Below are positions 16,672 through 24,918 of a stretch of DNA of 64,000 nt, in pieces. Position 1 is the first letter of the stretch. Every line of letters starts with the position of its first letter. The stretch is from CAISKJ01 sp046351555 (lineage in GTDB: Bacteria; Myxococcota_A; Polyangia; Polyangiales; Ga0077539), in contig JAXLYI010000036.1 of NCBI GenBank assembly GCA_046351555.1, forward strand, positions 60,741 through 124,740, given 5' to 3'. A program made the position numbers and the translations under genes. The notes under the pieces are model-generated. The model saw nothing but the letters and a program-made list of their open reading frames with translations, was not told the origin of the DNA and did no database searches.

Positions 16672-18060
16672 CTAGTGGACGTTGAGGTTGACGCCGCGGC
16701 TCGTGACGATGTCGCGCTCGACGCGGTTGAACACGCTCCCCGGGCGCGAGCCGCTGACGTAGGCGTCGACGGGCGTCCCGGCGAGGCGGCCGCCGGTGCC
16801 GTAGACGTCGGCGATGCCGTTGGCGTAGTGGGCCGAGCCCGCGTCCCAGACGCGGCCGGCGTGGTTCCAGTCGCCCGCGATGTCGGGGTTGTCGCGCATG
16901 AAGTTTTCGATGGAGCGGCCGCCCGGGGTGCTCTCGAGGGTGGAGTTGCCGGCGTTGCGCGCCGCGTCCTGCGCGCCGGGGCCCGACCAGAGCGAGGGGT
17001 TGTCCTTGGGCTCGAAGTCCTCCTTCTTCATCCCATCGATGAAGTCGTCGACCTTCTTCTTCTTCGCCGCCTCGGCCTCCTCCTTCTTCTTTTTCTTCTC
17101 GGCCTCCTCGTCGCGCTTCACCCGCGTGCCGTCGTCGCCCTCGCCCTCGCCCTTCCCCTTGGGCTTCTTCTTCGGCTCGTGCGCGTCGGGGATCTTGTCT
17201 CCCTTCGGCAGCACCTCGCCCGCCTTGCCGAGCACCTTGCCCGCGCCCTTCGCGCCGAGCGCCTCGAGCACCGCCGTCCCCGCCTGGCCCGTGCCGCGCC
17301 CGACCGCCTGCGAGAGCCCGCCCTCGGCGTAGGCGTCCGTGTAGCCCTGCTTGAAGCCCTCCCACGCGCCCGAGAGCCTGTCGCCGGTGCGCCCCCGCGC
17401 GGCCGGGTCGAAGGGTGAGTACACCGCGTCGCGCCCCGCGTCCCACATCCCGCCCGCCGCGTCGCCGATGCGACCGCGCGCGGCGGCCGCCGCCTCGGGC
17501 GTCGAGGTGAGCCCCGTCGCGTCCCACGCGGTCGACGCCGCGTCGCGGTAGCCCGAGAGCGTCTCGCCCACCGCGTCGTACGCGCCCTTGTAGAAGCCCG
17601 GCCCCGAGGGCTCGAGCAAACCCTTCGGCTTCGGGTCGGGCGGGGGCTCACCCTTCTCGTCCGCCTTCGCCTTCGGCCCGCCACCCTTCTGGTAGACCAC
17701 CTCGCCGTCGGTGTTGCGGGAGTTCATCTGGAAGGGGTCCTGGTGCCGCACGATCTGGCTCCCCTCGGCCCGCACCGTGCTGCTCCACGACGTGGGCTCG
17801 CACACGCCGCCGCCCGCGTGCGTGCCCGACTTCACCCCGAGGCCCGTGCCGCCCTCGTCGCCCTGCACCCCTTGAATCTTGCTGACCTGCGTGAAGGTCG
17901 GCACCCGCGTCGCGTTCACCGTGTTGGCCACGTTGAAGCTCGTGCTGAACTTCGCCACGATCGGGTACGGCACCGGCGCGACCGGCGACTTGCACACGTC
18001 GGGGTGCGTGTACACCACCAGCGCCTCGCCGATCTTGCGCGTCTGCTCGCGGTCTTCCAT
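16672..18060 (-). CDS. PAAR-like (DUF4150) type VI effector with putative ADP-ribosyl-cyclase-like C-terminus
   Basis: The 462-residue protein starts with a DUF4150/Tox-PAAR-like domain (about 15-130), seen in PDVCKSPVAPVPYPIVA, GTHAGGGVCEP and RHQDPFQMNSRNTDGEVVY; this module caps the VgrG spike of type VI secretion systems. Residues about 150-290 form an Ala/Gly-rich helical linker, about 290-352 a Lys/Glu-rich coiled-coil-like stretch. The last ~107 residues hold LWSG (W358), TLESTPGG (E376), W405 in RVWDAGSAHYA, and E448 in SVFNRVERD. In order and rough spacing this echoes CD38/ADP-ribosyl cyclase (W125, E146 in TLEDT, W189 in FW-x4-S-x2-FA, E226), so I infer a NAD-consuming toxin. The start at 18060 lies eight bases after the DUF2169 stop; a longer open frame upstream overlaps that gene and is rejected. 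Confidence 0.8.
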   Translation of the reverse strand: MEDREQTRKIGEALVVYTHPDVCKSPVAPVPYPIVAKFSTSFNVANTVNATRVPTFTQVSKIQGVQGDEGGTGLGVKSGTHAGGGVCEPTSWSSTVRAEGSQIVRHQDPFQMNSRNTDGEVVYQKGGGPKAKADEKGEPPPDPKPKGLLEPSGPGFYKGAYDAVGETLSGYRDAASTAWDATGLTSTPEAAAAARGRIGDAAGGMWDAGRDAVYSPFDPAARGRTGDRLSGAWEGFKQGYTDAYAEGGLSQAVGRGTGQAGTAVLEALGAKGAGKVLGKAGEVLPKGDKIPDAHEPKKKPKGKGEGEGDDGTRVKRDEEAEKKKKKEEAEAAKKKKVDDFIDGMKKEDFEPKDNPSLWSGPGAQDAARNAGNSTLESTPGGRSIENFMRDNPDIAGDWNHAGRVWDAGSAHYANGIADVYGTGGRLAGTPVDAYVSGSRPGSVFNRVERDIVTSRGVNLNVH

Positions 18061-18068
18061 CGCGCCCT

Positions 18069-19085
18069 CTACGCCCCCACGCGCGCGGCCATCCGCGGCT
18101 CGATCGCTTCGAACACCGGCGCCGTCGGCAGCGCGAGGCGCCACACCAGCGCGGCCGTGCCCGCGTCGACGTCGAAGCTCACCGTGTCGAGCTTCATCGG
18201 GAAGGGGAGCATCGGCCCATCCTCCGGGATCGCCAGCACGTAGACCCACACGCCGGGCAGGCGGAAGCGCCGCGGCCCGTCGGCGAAGAGCCCGACGAGC
18301 TCCACCGCCTCGTCGCCGCGCAGCCAGCGGCGCGCGGTGAGGTCGGGGTGCGCGGCGTTCCAGTAGGCGAAGTCGAAGTCCGAAGGGAGGCGCGGCCAGG
18401 TTCGCTCGAGCCAGGCGTCGTCGTAGGTGCCGGCGCGCGCGAGCCGCGGCTGCCACGCGCGCCCGAGGAGCCCGAGGCCCGCGGGCGAATGCGAGTCCCC
18501 GAGCGCGGTCACCGGGTCGTCGGGCGACTCGATGCGCGGCGCCTCGATCACGTCGACTCCCTCGCGCGCCCACGCCGGCGCGAAGCCCGTCCCCACGGGG
18601 TTCTCGGGGTAGGGCTCCTCACGCGCGCCGTCCGCGCTCCGCGCCGTCCCCCCGAAGGCCAGCTCGTACCGAAGCGGGACCTCCACGCACGGCTCCGGCT
18701 CCGACAGCGCCCAGTCGCGCCCACGCTCCCAGCGCCGCGGGCCCGTCACCCGCACTGCCTTCGCCACGTCGCCCACGCGGACCGACGCCTCCCACGACGC
18801 CCGCGCGACGCCGCCCGGCGCCCGCGCGTGGCCCACCACCGACACGTCCGCGCGCGGCTTGTAGGGCGCCAGATCGCTCTCCGCCCGCGGGCTCGAGTGA
18901 CCGGGCGCGCCGTGGTACACGTCGGCCATCACCAGCGGCTCCTGCTCGGGGAGGAGCCGCATCGACTCGCCGTCGCGCGGGATCGACCACGTGCTCCGAA
19001 GCACCACCACGTGGAAGGGCTCGTCGTCGATCGAGCGTCCCTTGAAAGCCAGCGTGTGACACGCGGTCTGGTTGCGAAGCTCCAT
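18069..19085 (-). CDS. DUF2169 effector-adaptor protein
   Basis: The 338-residue protein begins MELRNQTACHTLAFKGRSID, the typical N-terminus of DUF2169 proteins, and continues with LVMADVYHGAPGHSSPRAESDLAP and YKPRADVSVVGHARAP, then AFGGTA and NPVGTGF. DUF2169 proteins sit next to VgrG/PAAR effector genes and are thought to act as chaperones or adaptors that load the effector on the spike. Here the gene is the first of three tightly packed genes (gaps of 8 and 16 bp). No structural type VI genes occur in the window, so this is an orphan cassette. Full length for the family; no pentapeptide extension. Confidence 0.88.
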   Translation of the reverse strand: MELRNQTACHTLAFKGRSIDDEPFHVVVLRSTWSIPRDGESMRLLPEQEPLVMADVYHGAPGHSSPRAESDLAPYKPRADVSVVGHARAPGGVARASWEASVRVGDVAKAVRVTGPRRWERGRDWALSEPEPCVEVPLRYELAFGGTARSADGAREEPYPENPVGTGFAPAWAREGVDVIEAPRIESPDDPVTALGDSHSPAGLGLLGRAWQPRLARAGTYDDAWLERTWPRLPSDFDFAYWNAAHPDLTARRWLRGDEAVELVGLFADGPRRFRLPGVWVYVLAIPEDGPMLPFPMKLDTVSFDVDAGTAALVWRLALPTAPVFEAIEPRMAARVGA

Positions 19086-19140
19086 GATCGCGAGGGCCCG
19101 AGGATACCCGCGCGCCCTCGGCCGCCGTCAAGGCACAACG

Positions 19141-19172
19141 TGTGACAGTCGACGGATTCGCTGTGACGTCGG
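19141..19172. promoter_or_regulatory. Direct repeats TGTGAC-GTCG in divergent intergenic region
   Basis: TGTGACAGTCG at 19141 and TGTGACGTCGG at 19162 start exactly 21 bp apart, two helical turns, in the 133-bp gap between the DUF2169 cassette and the first glycosyltransferase. TGTGA is the CRP-type half-site, but direct rather than inverted order is unusual for CRP. A regulator site is inferred only. Confidence 0.3.
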
Positions 19173-19218
19173 GGCCCCACACCGCGCCCGGTTTCTGATA
19201 TGACCCGCGGCCTCACCC

Positions 19219-22089
19219 ATGTCCCATCCTTCGGACGACCCCGAGAAGCCCGCGGAAGCCTCGACCGACGCCGCCGCTGCACCCCCCGCCGACGCGCCCG
19301 TCGAGAGCCCCGCGCCCGCCGCGCCTGCCGCCCCGCTCCCGCCGATCGAGGGCTCGCCGGAGAAGCCCTTCCGCCCGAAGCGCCCCGGCGCGCGGGACAT
19401 CGCGCTCACGGTGGTCGGCCTCGGCGGCCTCGCGGTGCTGATGAGCCTCCACGGCCACAAGCCCTGGGGCGTGCTCACGGGCTTCCTGCTCACCGTGGCC
19501 GCGGTGCTCGGGCTCCTCGGGCTCCTCGGCGACTCGCCGCTCGACCTGCGCGGCGACGAGCAGGCGCCCGACGCCGACGACGCGCGCCCCTGGTGGCGAC
19601 GCGAGGGCGTGTGGGTGCTGCTCTTCGGCGCGGCGCTCTACTACCCGCGCGCGGGCTCCTTCGGCCTGTGGGATCCGTGGGAGACGCACTACTCCGAGGT
19701 CGCCCGCGAGATCCTCTCCCGCGACGACTGGATCACCACCTGGTGGGGCCAGGAGGGCTGGTTCATGTCCAAGCCCGTCCTCATCTTCTGGTCGAGCGCC
19801 CTGGGGATGGGCCTCGGCACGATGTTCGGGCTCAACATCTACCCCGACGGCGGGCCGCAGTTTCAGGAGTGGTGCATCCGCCTGCCGATCTCCACGCTCG
19901 CGATCATCGCCCTCTACGCGCTCTACCACGCGGTCGCGCGCGCCTGGGGCAAGCGGGCCGGGCTCCTCGTCGCGATGGTGCTCGCGACGATGCCGCACTG
20001 GTTCTTCCTCGCCCACCAGGCGATGACGGACATGCCCTTCGTCGCGCCGCTCGTCACCGCGGTCGCGATGCTGATGCTCGCCATCAACGCGGGCGATCGC
20101 GTCGCCGCCCCGCGCCGCCTCTCGCTCGGCGGGCTCGCGCTGCGCTTCTCCCAGTGGCACCACGCCGCGGGGCTCACGCTCCTGCTGGTCGTGCCGCAGG
20201 TGATGTACCTCCTCACGCGCCCGATGGTCACCGCGTGCCCCGAGGACTCGCGGATGGCCCAGTGCGAGGAGATGCTCCGCGCCAACCGGATCGGGAGCTT
20301 CCAGTTCCCCGTCGAGACCTACTACTACGGCTCGGCCTACAACTCGTCGCCCGAGAGCCTCGCGTCGTCCGTCCCCGGCTCGCCCCAGTGGGAGCGCCTC
20401 GCCAACGTCGTCCCCTTCTTCCCCTCCGCGCTCCAGGGCCTGCTCTGGGGGGTGTTCACGACGATGGCGATGGCGCTCCTCCGGCGCGAGCGCCGCGAGC
20501 GGCACCTCTACTTCACGCTCTTCTACCTCTGGTGCGCCGTCGCCACGATGGGCAAGGGCCCCGCGGGCATCGTCATCCCCGTCGCCATCGCCGGCGTCTA
20601 CCTCATCACCTCGGGCCAGTGGCGCCTCTTCCGCCACGCGCGCGTGCTCACCGGCTCGATCGTCTTCCTGGTCGTCGGGATGCCCTGGTACATCGCGATC
20701 CTCGGGCGCCTGGGCAACGAGTTCTTCGACCGCTTCGTCGTCCACGACATCATCAACCGCACCGTGGTGGGCGTGCACGGCGACACCGGCTCCATCCGCT
20801 ACTTCATGTGGCAGCTCGGGTACGCGATGTTCCCGTGGACGGGGCTCGTGCCGGTGGCCCTGCTCGGCTGGCGCCAGGTGGTGCCGCGCGACGCGACGCC
20901 CGAGCAGCGCGCCGTCGCCACTGTCGGCGCGGTGTGGTTCACGCTGTCGTTCACGCTCTTCAGCGCGATGATCACGAAGTTCCACCACTACATCTTCCCG
21001 GCCGTCCCCGGCGCGGCGGTGATGGTGGGGCTCCTGCTCAACCGCATGCTCGGCAAGACGCGCCTCGCCGACCACCCGTCGGCCGCGCCGTCCCTCGGGC
21101 TCACCTTCGGCGGCGTCGCCGCGCTCTCCGTCGGCGTCGCCAACTTCTTCGGCTCGGCCCGCGGCGTCATCCCGCAGGACGCCAACGGCGTGCTCCCCGC
21201 CGGCTCGAAGGGCCTCGCCTACGCGCTCGTCGCCGCCGGCGGCGCCATGCTCGTCGCCGCGTGGCGCCTCACCCGCGAGGTCGACCGCGCCGCAGAAGCC
21301 CCCGCCGACGCCGACGGCGAGGCCCTCGCGCGCGACGACTCCGCATACGGGCCCGTGGCCTACGGCGCCATGGCCGTCGCCGCCGCCGCGGTCGTCGCCT
21401 TCGTCGCCCGCGACCTCGGGTACCACGGGAGCTCCCGGCCCCCCGGGTACCAGCGCCTCCTCCAGCTCTTCACCTACCAGTACGAGCGCCAGTGGCCGAC
21501 GGCCTCGCTCGACTACCACCCGATCCTCGTGGGCTTCGGGCTCGTCGCCGTGCTCGGCTGCGCCGCCCTCGCCGTCCACTCTGCACGCGCCCACGCCGTC
21601 CGCGCGATGGTCGCCCTCGCCGCGTGCTTCGCGGTGTGGGCGCTCGACGTCTACCAGGTCGACATCTCGCAGCACTGGTCGCAGCGCTTCATCTTCGAGC
21701 GCTACTACGCCCTCCGCCGCCCCCGCCCCGAGCGCGACCGCTCCGGCGAGGACGCCCGCTACCGCTACGAGCCCATGGGCGCATACCAGATGAACTGGAA
21801 GGGCGAGAACTTCTACACCGGCGGCCGCGCCGCGATGCTCGACTGCGGCGACCTCCCCTTCTGCAACAGCCACCCCCAGAACCACATGCCCCAGTGGCTC
21901 GCGCAGCGCCGCGGCGAGCGGGTGTTCATCGTGACCGAGCGCTCGCACTCCGGCGGCGCCATCGGCCACGTCCGCGCCACCGGCGGCGAGGCCCACGAGG
22001 TCACCTCCGAGTGGGAGCAGAACAAGTTCGTCCTCATCGAGGCCACCGTCGGCAACGGCGCCCCCGCGCAGCGCCGGGCCACCCGCTGA
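19219..22089 (+). CDS. ArnT-like GT39/GT83 family glycosyltransferase (copy 1)
   Basis: The 956-residue membrane protein has a cytoplasmic Pro/Ala-rich tail (1-55), about 12 hydrophobic helices, and the GT-C active-site loop FGLWDPWETHYSEVAREIL, with the DPWE acidic motif of PMT_2/ArnT enzymes. These transferases move a sugar from a polyprenyl-phosphate donor onto lipid or protein on the outer face of the inner membrane. The KFHHYIFPAVP helix and a soluble C-terminal segment with MNWKGENFYTGG are shared with the following paralogue. The acceptor is unknown. The ATG at 19219 gives a hydrophilic start. It is 19 bp upstream of copy 2, so the pair forms an operon. Confidence 0.87.
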   Translation: MSHPSDDPEKPAEASTDAAAAPPADAPVESPAPAAPAAPLPPIEGSPEKPFRPKRPGARDIALTVVGLGGLAVLMSLHGHKPWGVLTGFLLTVAAVLGLLGLLGDSPLDLRGDEQAPDADDARPWWRREGVWVLLFGAALYYPRAGSFGLWDPWETHYSEVAREILSRDDWITTWWGQEGWFMSKPVLIFWSSALGMGLGTMFGLNIYPDGGPQFQEWCIRLPISTLAIIALYALYHAVARAWGKRAGLLVAMVLATMPHWFFLAHQAMTDMPFVAPLVTAVAMLMLAINAGDRVAAPRRLSLGGLALRFSQWHHAAGLTLLLVVPQVMYLLTRPMVTACPEDSRMAQCEEMLRANRIGSFQFPVETYYYGSAYNSSPESLASSVPGSPQWERLANVVPFFPSALQGLLWGVFTTMAMALLRRERRERHLYFTLFYLWCAVATMGKGPAGIVIPVAIAGVYLITSGQWRLFRHARVLTGSIVFLVVGMPWYIAILGRLGNEFFDRFVVHDIINRTVVGVHGDTGSIRYFMWQLGYAMFPWTGLVPVALLGWRQVVPRDATPEQRAVATVGAVWFTLSFTLFSAMITKFHHYIFPAVPGAAVMVGLLLNRMLGKTRLADHPSAAPSLGLTFGGVAALSVGVANFFGSARGVIPQDANGVLPAGSKGLAYALVAAGGAMLVAAWRLTREVDRAAEAPADADGEALARDDSAYGPVAYGAMAVAAAAVVAFVARDLGYHGSSRPPGYQRLLQLFTYQYERQWPTASLDYHPILVGFGLVAVLGCAALAVHSARAHAVRAMVALAACFAVWALDVYQVDISQHWSQRFIFERYYALRRPRPERDRSGEDARYRYEPMGAYQMNWKGENFYTGGRAAMLDCGDLPFCNSHPQNHMPQWLAQRRGERVFIVTERSHSGGAIGHVRATGGEAHEVTSEWEQNKFVLIEATVGNGAPAQRRATR
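19660..19737 (+). repeat. 78-bp segment identical to 22409-22486
   Basis: Within the two tandem glycosyltransferase genes this 78-bp stretch over the active-site loop is identical, including third codon positions, by hand comparison. The partner copy is at 22409-22486. Confidence 0.85.
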
Positions 22090-22108
22090 CGAGGAGCGCC
22101 GTCGTCCC

Positions 22109-24865
22109 GTGAGCGCGCCCGCCCCGCCCCCCTCGAAGCCCCGCGACCGCTGGCTCGCCGGGCTCTCCCTCGCCGGCCTCGCCCTCTGGATGTCGCTCCG
22201 CGGCCACCACCGCGGCGGCGTCCTCGTCGGCCTCGCGCTCACCGTTGGCGCCGTGCTCGGCGTGATGGGCCTCCTCGGCGAGTCGCCCCTCGACCTCCGC
22301 GGTGACGAGAGGCCCTTCGGCGATGGCGACGCGCGCCCCTGGTGGCAGCGCGAGGGCGCGCTCGTGGTGCTCTTCGGCGCGGCGCTCTACCTCCCGCTCG
22401 CCGGCGCCTTCGGCCTGTGGGATCCGTGGGAGACGCACTACTCCGAGGTCGCCCGCGAGATCCTCTCCCGCGACGACTGGATCACCCTCTGGTGGGCGCA
22501 GGAGGGCTGGTTCATGTCGAAGCCCATCCTGGTCTTCTGGATGGCCGCGCTCGGCATGGGCGCGGGCTCCCTCTTCACCGGGAGCAACTTCGTCGACCAG
22601 GCCCCCGGCGCGCAGGAGTGGTTCATCCGCGTGCCGATCTCGGGCCTCGCCATCGCGGCGCTGTACGGGCTCTACCGCGCCGTCGCGAAGCCCTGGGGCA
22701 AGCGCGCGGGGCTCCTCGTCGCGATGGTGCTCGCGACGATGCCGCACTGGTTCTTCCTCGCCCACCAGGCGATGACCGACATGCCCTTCGTCGCGCCGCT
22801 CGTCCTCGCGATGAGCGCGCTCATGCTCGCGATCACCGCCGACCCCGAGGAGACCGCGCGGGCGTACTCGTTCACCCTCGGCGGGCGCCGCCTCCGCGTG
22901 TCGCTCTGGCACCTCGCGGTGGGCCTGGTTCTCCTCGTCGCGCTGCCGCAGATCACCTACCTCCTCACGCGCCCGCTGGTGCTCGGGTGCCCCGACGACG
23001 CCGACCTCGCGCAGTGCCACCTCGTCGCGCAGTCCAACCGGGTGCTCAACGTCCAGCTCCCCTTCGAGACGTACTTCATCGGGTCGGCGGGCAACTCGTC
23101 GCCCGAGAGCCTCGCCGCCAGCGTCCCCGGCTCGCCCCGCTGGGAGCGCCTCGGCAGCGTCGTCCCCTTCATGCCCTCGATGCTCCAGGGCGTCGTGTGG
23201 CTGCTGGTGCTGCTCGGGCTCTTCCCCACCTTCGCCCGCGAGCGCAAGACGCAGGCGCTCCACTACGTGCTCTTCTACTTCTGGTGCGCGATCAGCACGA
23301 TGGGCAAGGGGCCCGCGGGCCTCGCCATCCCGGGCGCGGTGGCGCTGCTCCACTTCGTCGCGTCGGGCCGCTGGCGCGAGCTCCTGCGCATCCGCCTCGG
23401 GCTCGGGGTGACGGTGTTCCTCGTCGTGGGGATGCCCTGGTACGTCGCCATCACGGGGCGCCTCGGTGGGGAGTTCCTCCAGCGCTTCGTCGTGCACGAC
23501 CTCATCAACCGCGCGACGCTCGGCGTCCACGGCGACACCGGCTCCGCGCGCTACTTCCTGTGGCAGCTCGGGTACGCGATGTTCCCGTGGTCGGGGCTCG
23601 CGCCGGTGGCCCTGCTCGGCTGGCGCTTCGTCGTGCCGCGCGACGCCACCGACGCGCAGCGCGACGTCGCCCGCATCGCGCTCCTCTGGTTCGCGCTCGC
23701 CTTCACGCTCTTCAGCGCGATGATCACCAAGTTCCACCACTACATCTTCCCCGCGGTGCCCGCGGCGGCGATCGCGGTGGGGCTCCTCCTCGACCGCGCG
23801 ATGGGCCCGTCGCCCGCCGCCCCCTTCCTCGACCGCCTGCGCCCCGTGCTCGTCCAGTCGGGCGCGCTCGTGCTCGCGGTCATCGGCGCGTCGCGGTTCA
23901 TGGGCTCGTTCTCCGGCCTCGTCCCGCGCGAGGGGGCGACCCGCGCCAACCCCGCCCTCGGCGCGGCGATGCTCGTGGGCGCCGTCGCGGTGTGGCTCCT
24001 CGGGCTGCGCCTCCACCGCGACGCGAACGCCGCGACGCCCGAGGTGGTCGCCGCGCCCGACGCGACCAGCGGCTACCGTGACGCCGACCTCGAGCCCGCC
24101 CCCGAAGCCGCCGCCCCCGAAGACCCGCACGTCGCCGCCGGCCTCGGCGCGCTCGCGGTCGGCGCCGCCGCCGTGGTGGCCTTCGTCACGCGCGATTTCG
24201 CCACCGCGCGGAGCACCGTCCCCGGCTCCGAGCGGCTCATCCACCTGTTCGTCTACAACTACGACCGCCCGTGGCCCTCGCGCGTGCTCGACTACCGCGC
24301 CGCGCTCTTCGGCTTCGGCGCCGTCGCGGCCGCGGTGCTGCTCACCTTCGGGTCGCGCCGGGCCCGGCCCTACGCCGCCCGCGGGGTCGTGGCGCTCGCG
24401 GCCCTCTTCGCCGCGTGGGGGCTCGACGTGTACATGGTGCAGGTGACGCCGCACTGGACGCAGCGCCCGCTCTTCGAGCGCTACTACGCGGCGCGCCGGC
24501 CCTCCAACGCCGACCCGCGCTTCACCCACGACCCCATCGTCGCCCACCAGATGAACTGGAAGGGCGAGAACTTCTACACCGGCAACCGCGCCGTGGCCGA
24601 GGAGTGCGGGCTGAAGTACTGCACCGGCGGGACGGCGGAGTTCCTCCGCGGGTACCGCGGGCGGCGGGTGTTCTTCGTCACCGAGCACTCGCGCCTCGGC
24701 GGGCTCCAGAGCACCATTCGAACGGCCGGCGGCGAGGGGCGCCCGCTCACCACCGAGCGCGACAACAACAAGTTCGTGCTCGTCGAGGCCAACTTCCCCA
24801 ACGGCACCACGGGCGGCGCCGCGCGCGCCGGCGAGGCCCGCTGGGGGTCGAAGTCCTCCCCCTGA
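22109..24865 (+). CDS. ArnT-like GT39/GT83 family glycosyltransferase (copy 2)
   Basis: A 918-residue paralogue of the preceding gene, colinear over its whole length except for the shorter cytoplasmic N-terminus. It repeats the DPWETHY active-site loop, the KRAGLLVAMVLATMPHWFF helix, KFHHYIFPAVP and MNWKGENFYTGN. As a GT-C enzyme it should glycosylate an envelope acceptor using a polyprenyl-linked sugar. It starts with GTG at 22109, with GAGGAG 12-18 bases upstream. Sequence differs most in the extracytoplasmic loops and C-terminal region, which could mean a different acceptor or donor (inference). No donor-lipid synthesis gene is adjacent; the dolichol-kinase-like gene at 33951 is 9 kb away. 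Confidence 0.87.
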   Translation: MSAPAPPPSKPRDRWLAGLSLAGLALWMSLRGHHRGGVLVGLALTVGAVLGVMGLLGESPLDLRGDERPFGDGDARPWWQREGALVVLFGAALYLPLAGAFGLWDPWETHYSEVAREILSRDDWITLWWAQEGWFMSKPILVFWMAALGMGAGSLFTGSNFVDQAPGAQEWFIRVPISGLAIAALYGLYRAVAKPWGKRAGLLVAMVLATMPHWFFLAHQAMTDMPFVAPLVLAMSALMLAITADPEETARAYSFTLGGRRLRVSLWHLAVGLVLLVALPQITYLLTRPLVLGCPDDADLAQCHLVAQSNRVLNVQLPFETYFIGSAGNSSPESLAASVPGSPRWERLGSVVPFMPSMLQGVVWLLVLLGLFPTFARERKTQALHYVLFYFWCAISTMGKGPAGLAIPGAVALLHFVASGRWRELLRIRLGLGVTVFLVVGMPWYVAITGRLGGEFLQRFVVHDLINRATLGVHGDTGSARYFLWQLGYAMFPWSGLAPVALLGWRFVVPRDATDAQRDVARIALLWFALAFTLFSAMITKFHHYIFPAVPAAAIAVGLLLDRAMGPSPAAPFLDRLRPVLVQSGALVLAVIGASRFMGSFSGLVPREGATRANPALGAAMLVGAVAVWLLGLRLHRDANAATPEVVAAPDATSGYRDADLEPAPEAAAPEDPHVAAGLGALAVGAAAVVAFVTRDFATARSTVPGSERLIHLFVYNYDRPWPSRVLDYRAALFGFGAVAAAVLLTFGSRRARPYAARGVVALAALFAAWGLDVYMVQVTPHWTQRPLFERYYAARRPSNADPRFTHDPIVAHQMNWKGENFYTGNRAVAEECGLKYCTGGTAEFLRGYRGRRVFFVTEHSRLGGLQSTIRTAGGEGRPLTTERDNNKFVLVEANFPNGTTGGAARAGEARWGSKSSP
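22409..22486 (+). repeat. 78-bp segment identical to 19660-19737
   Basis: Second copy of the identical active-site segment shared by the paralogous glycosyltransferase genes. A further highly similar block covers about 19960-20052 and 22708-22802. Confidence 0.85.
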
Positions 24866-24918
24866 CCGGGCCCCGCGCTTGCGCCCGCGCCGGCCGGCGG
24901 GCGACACTCCCGACCGCG

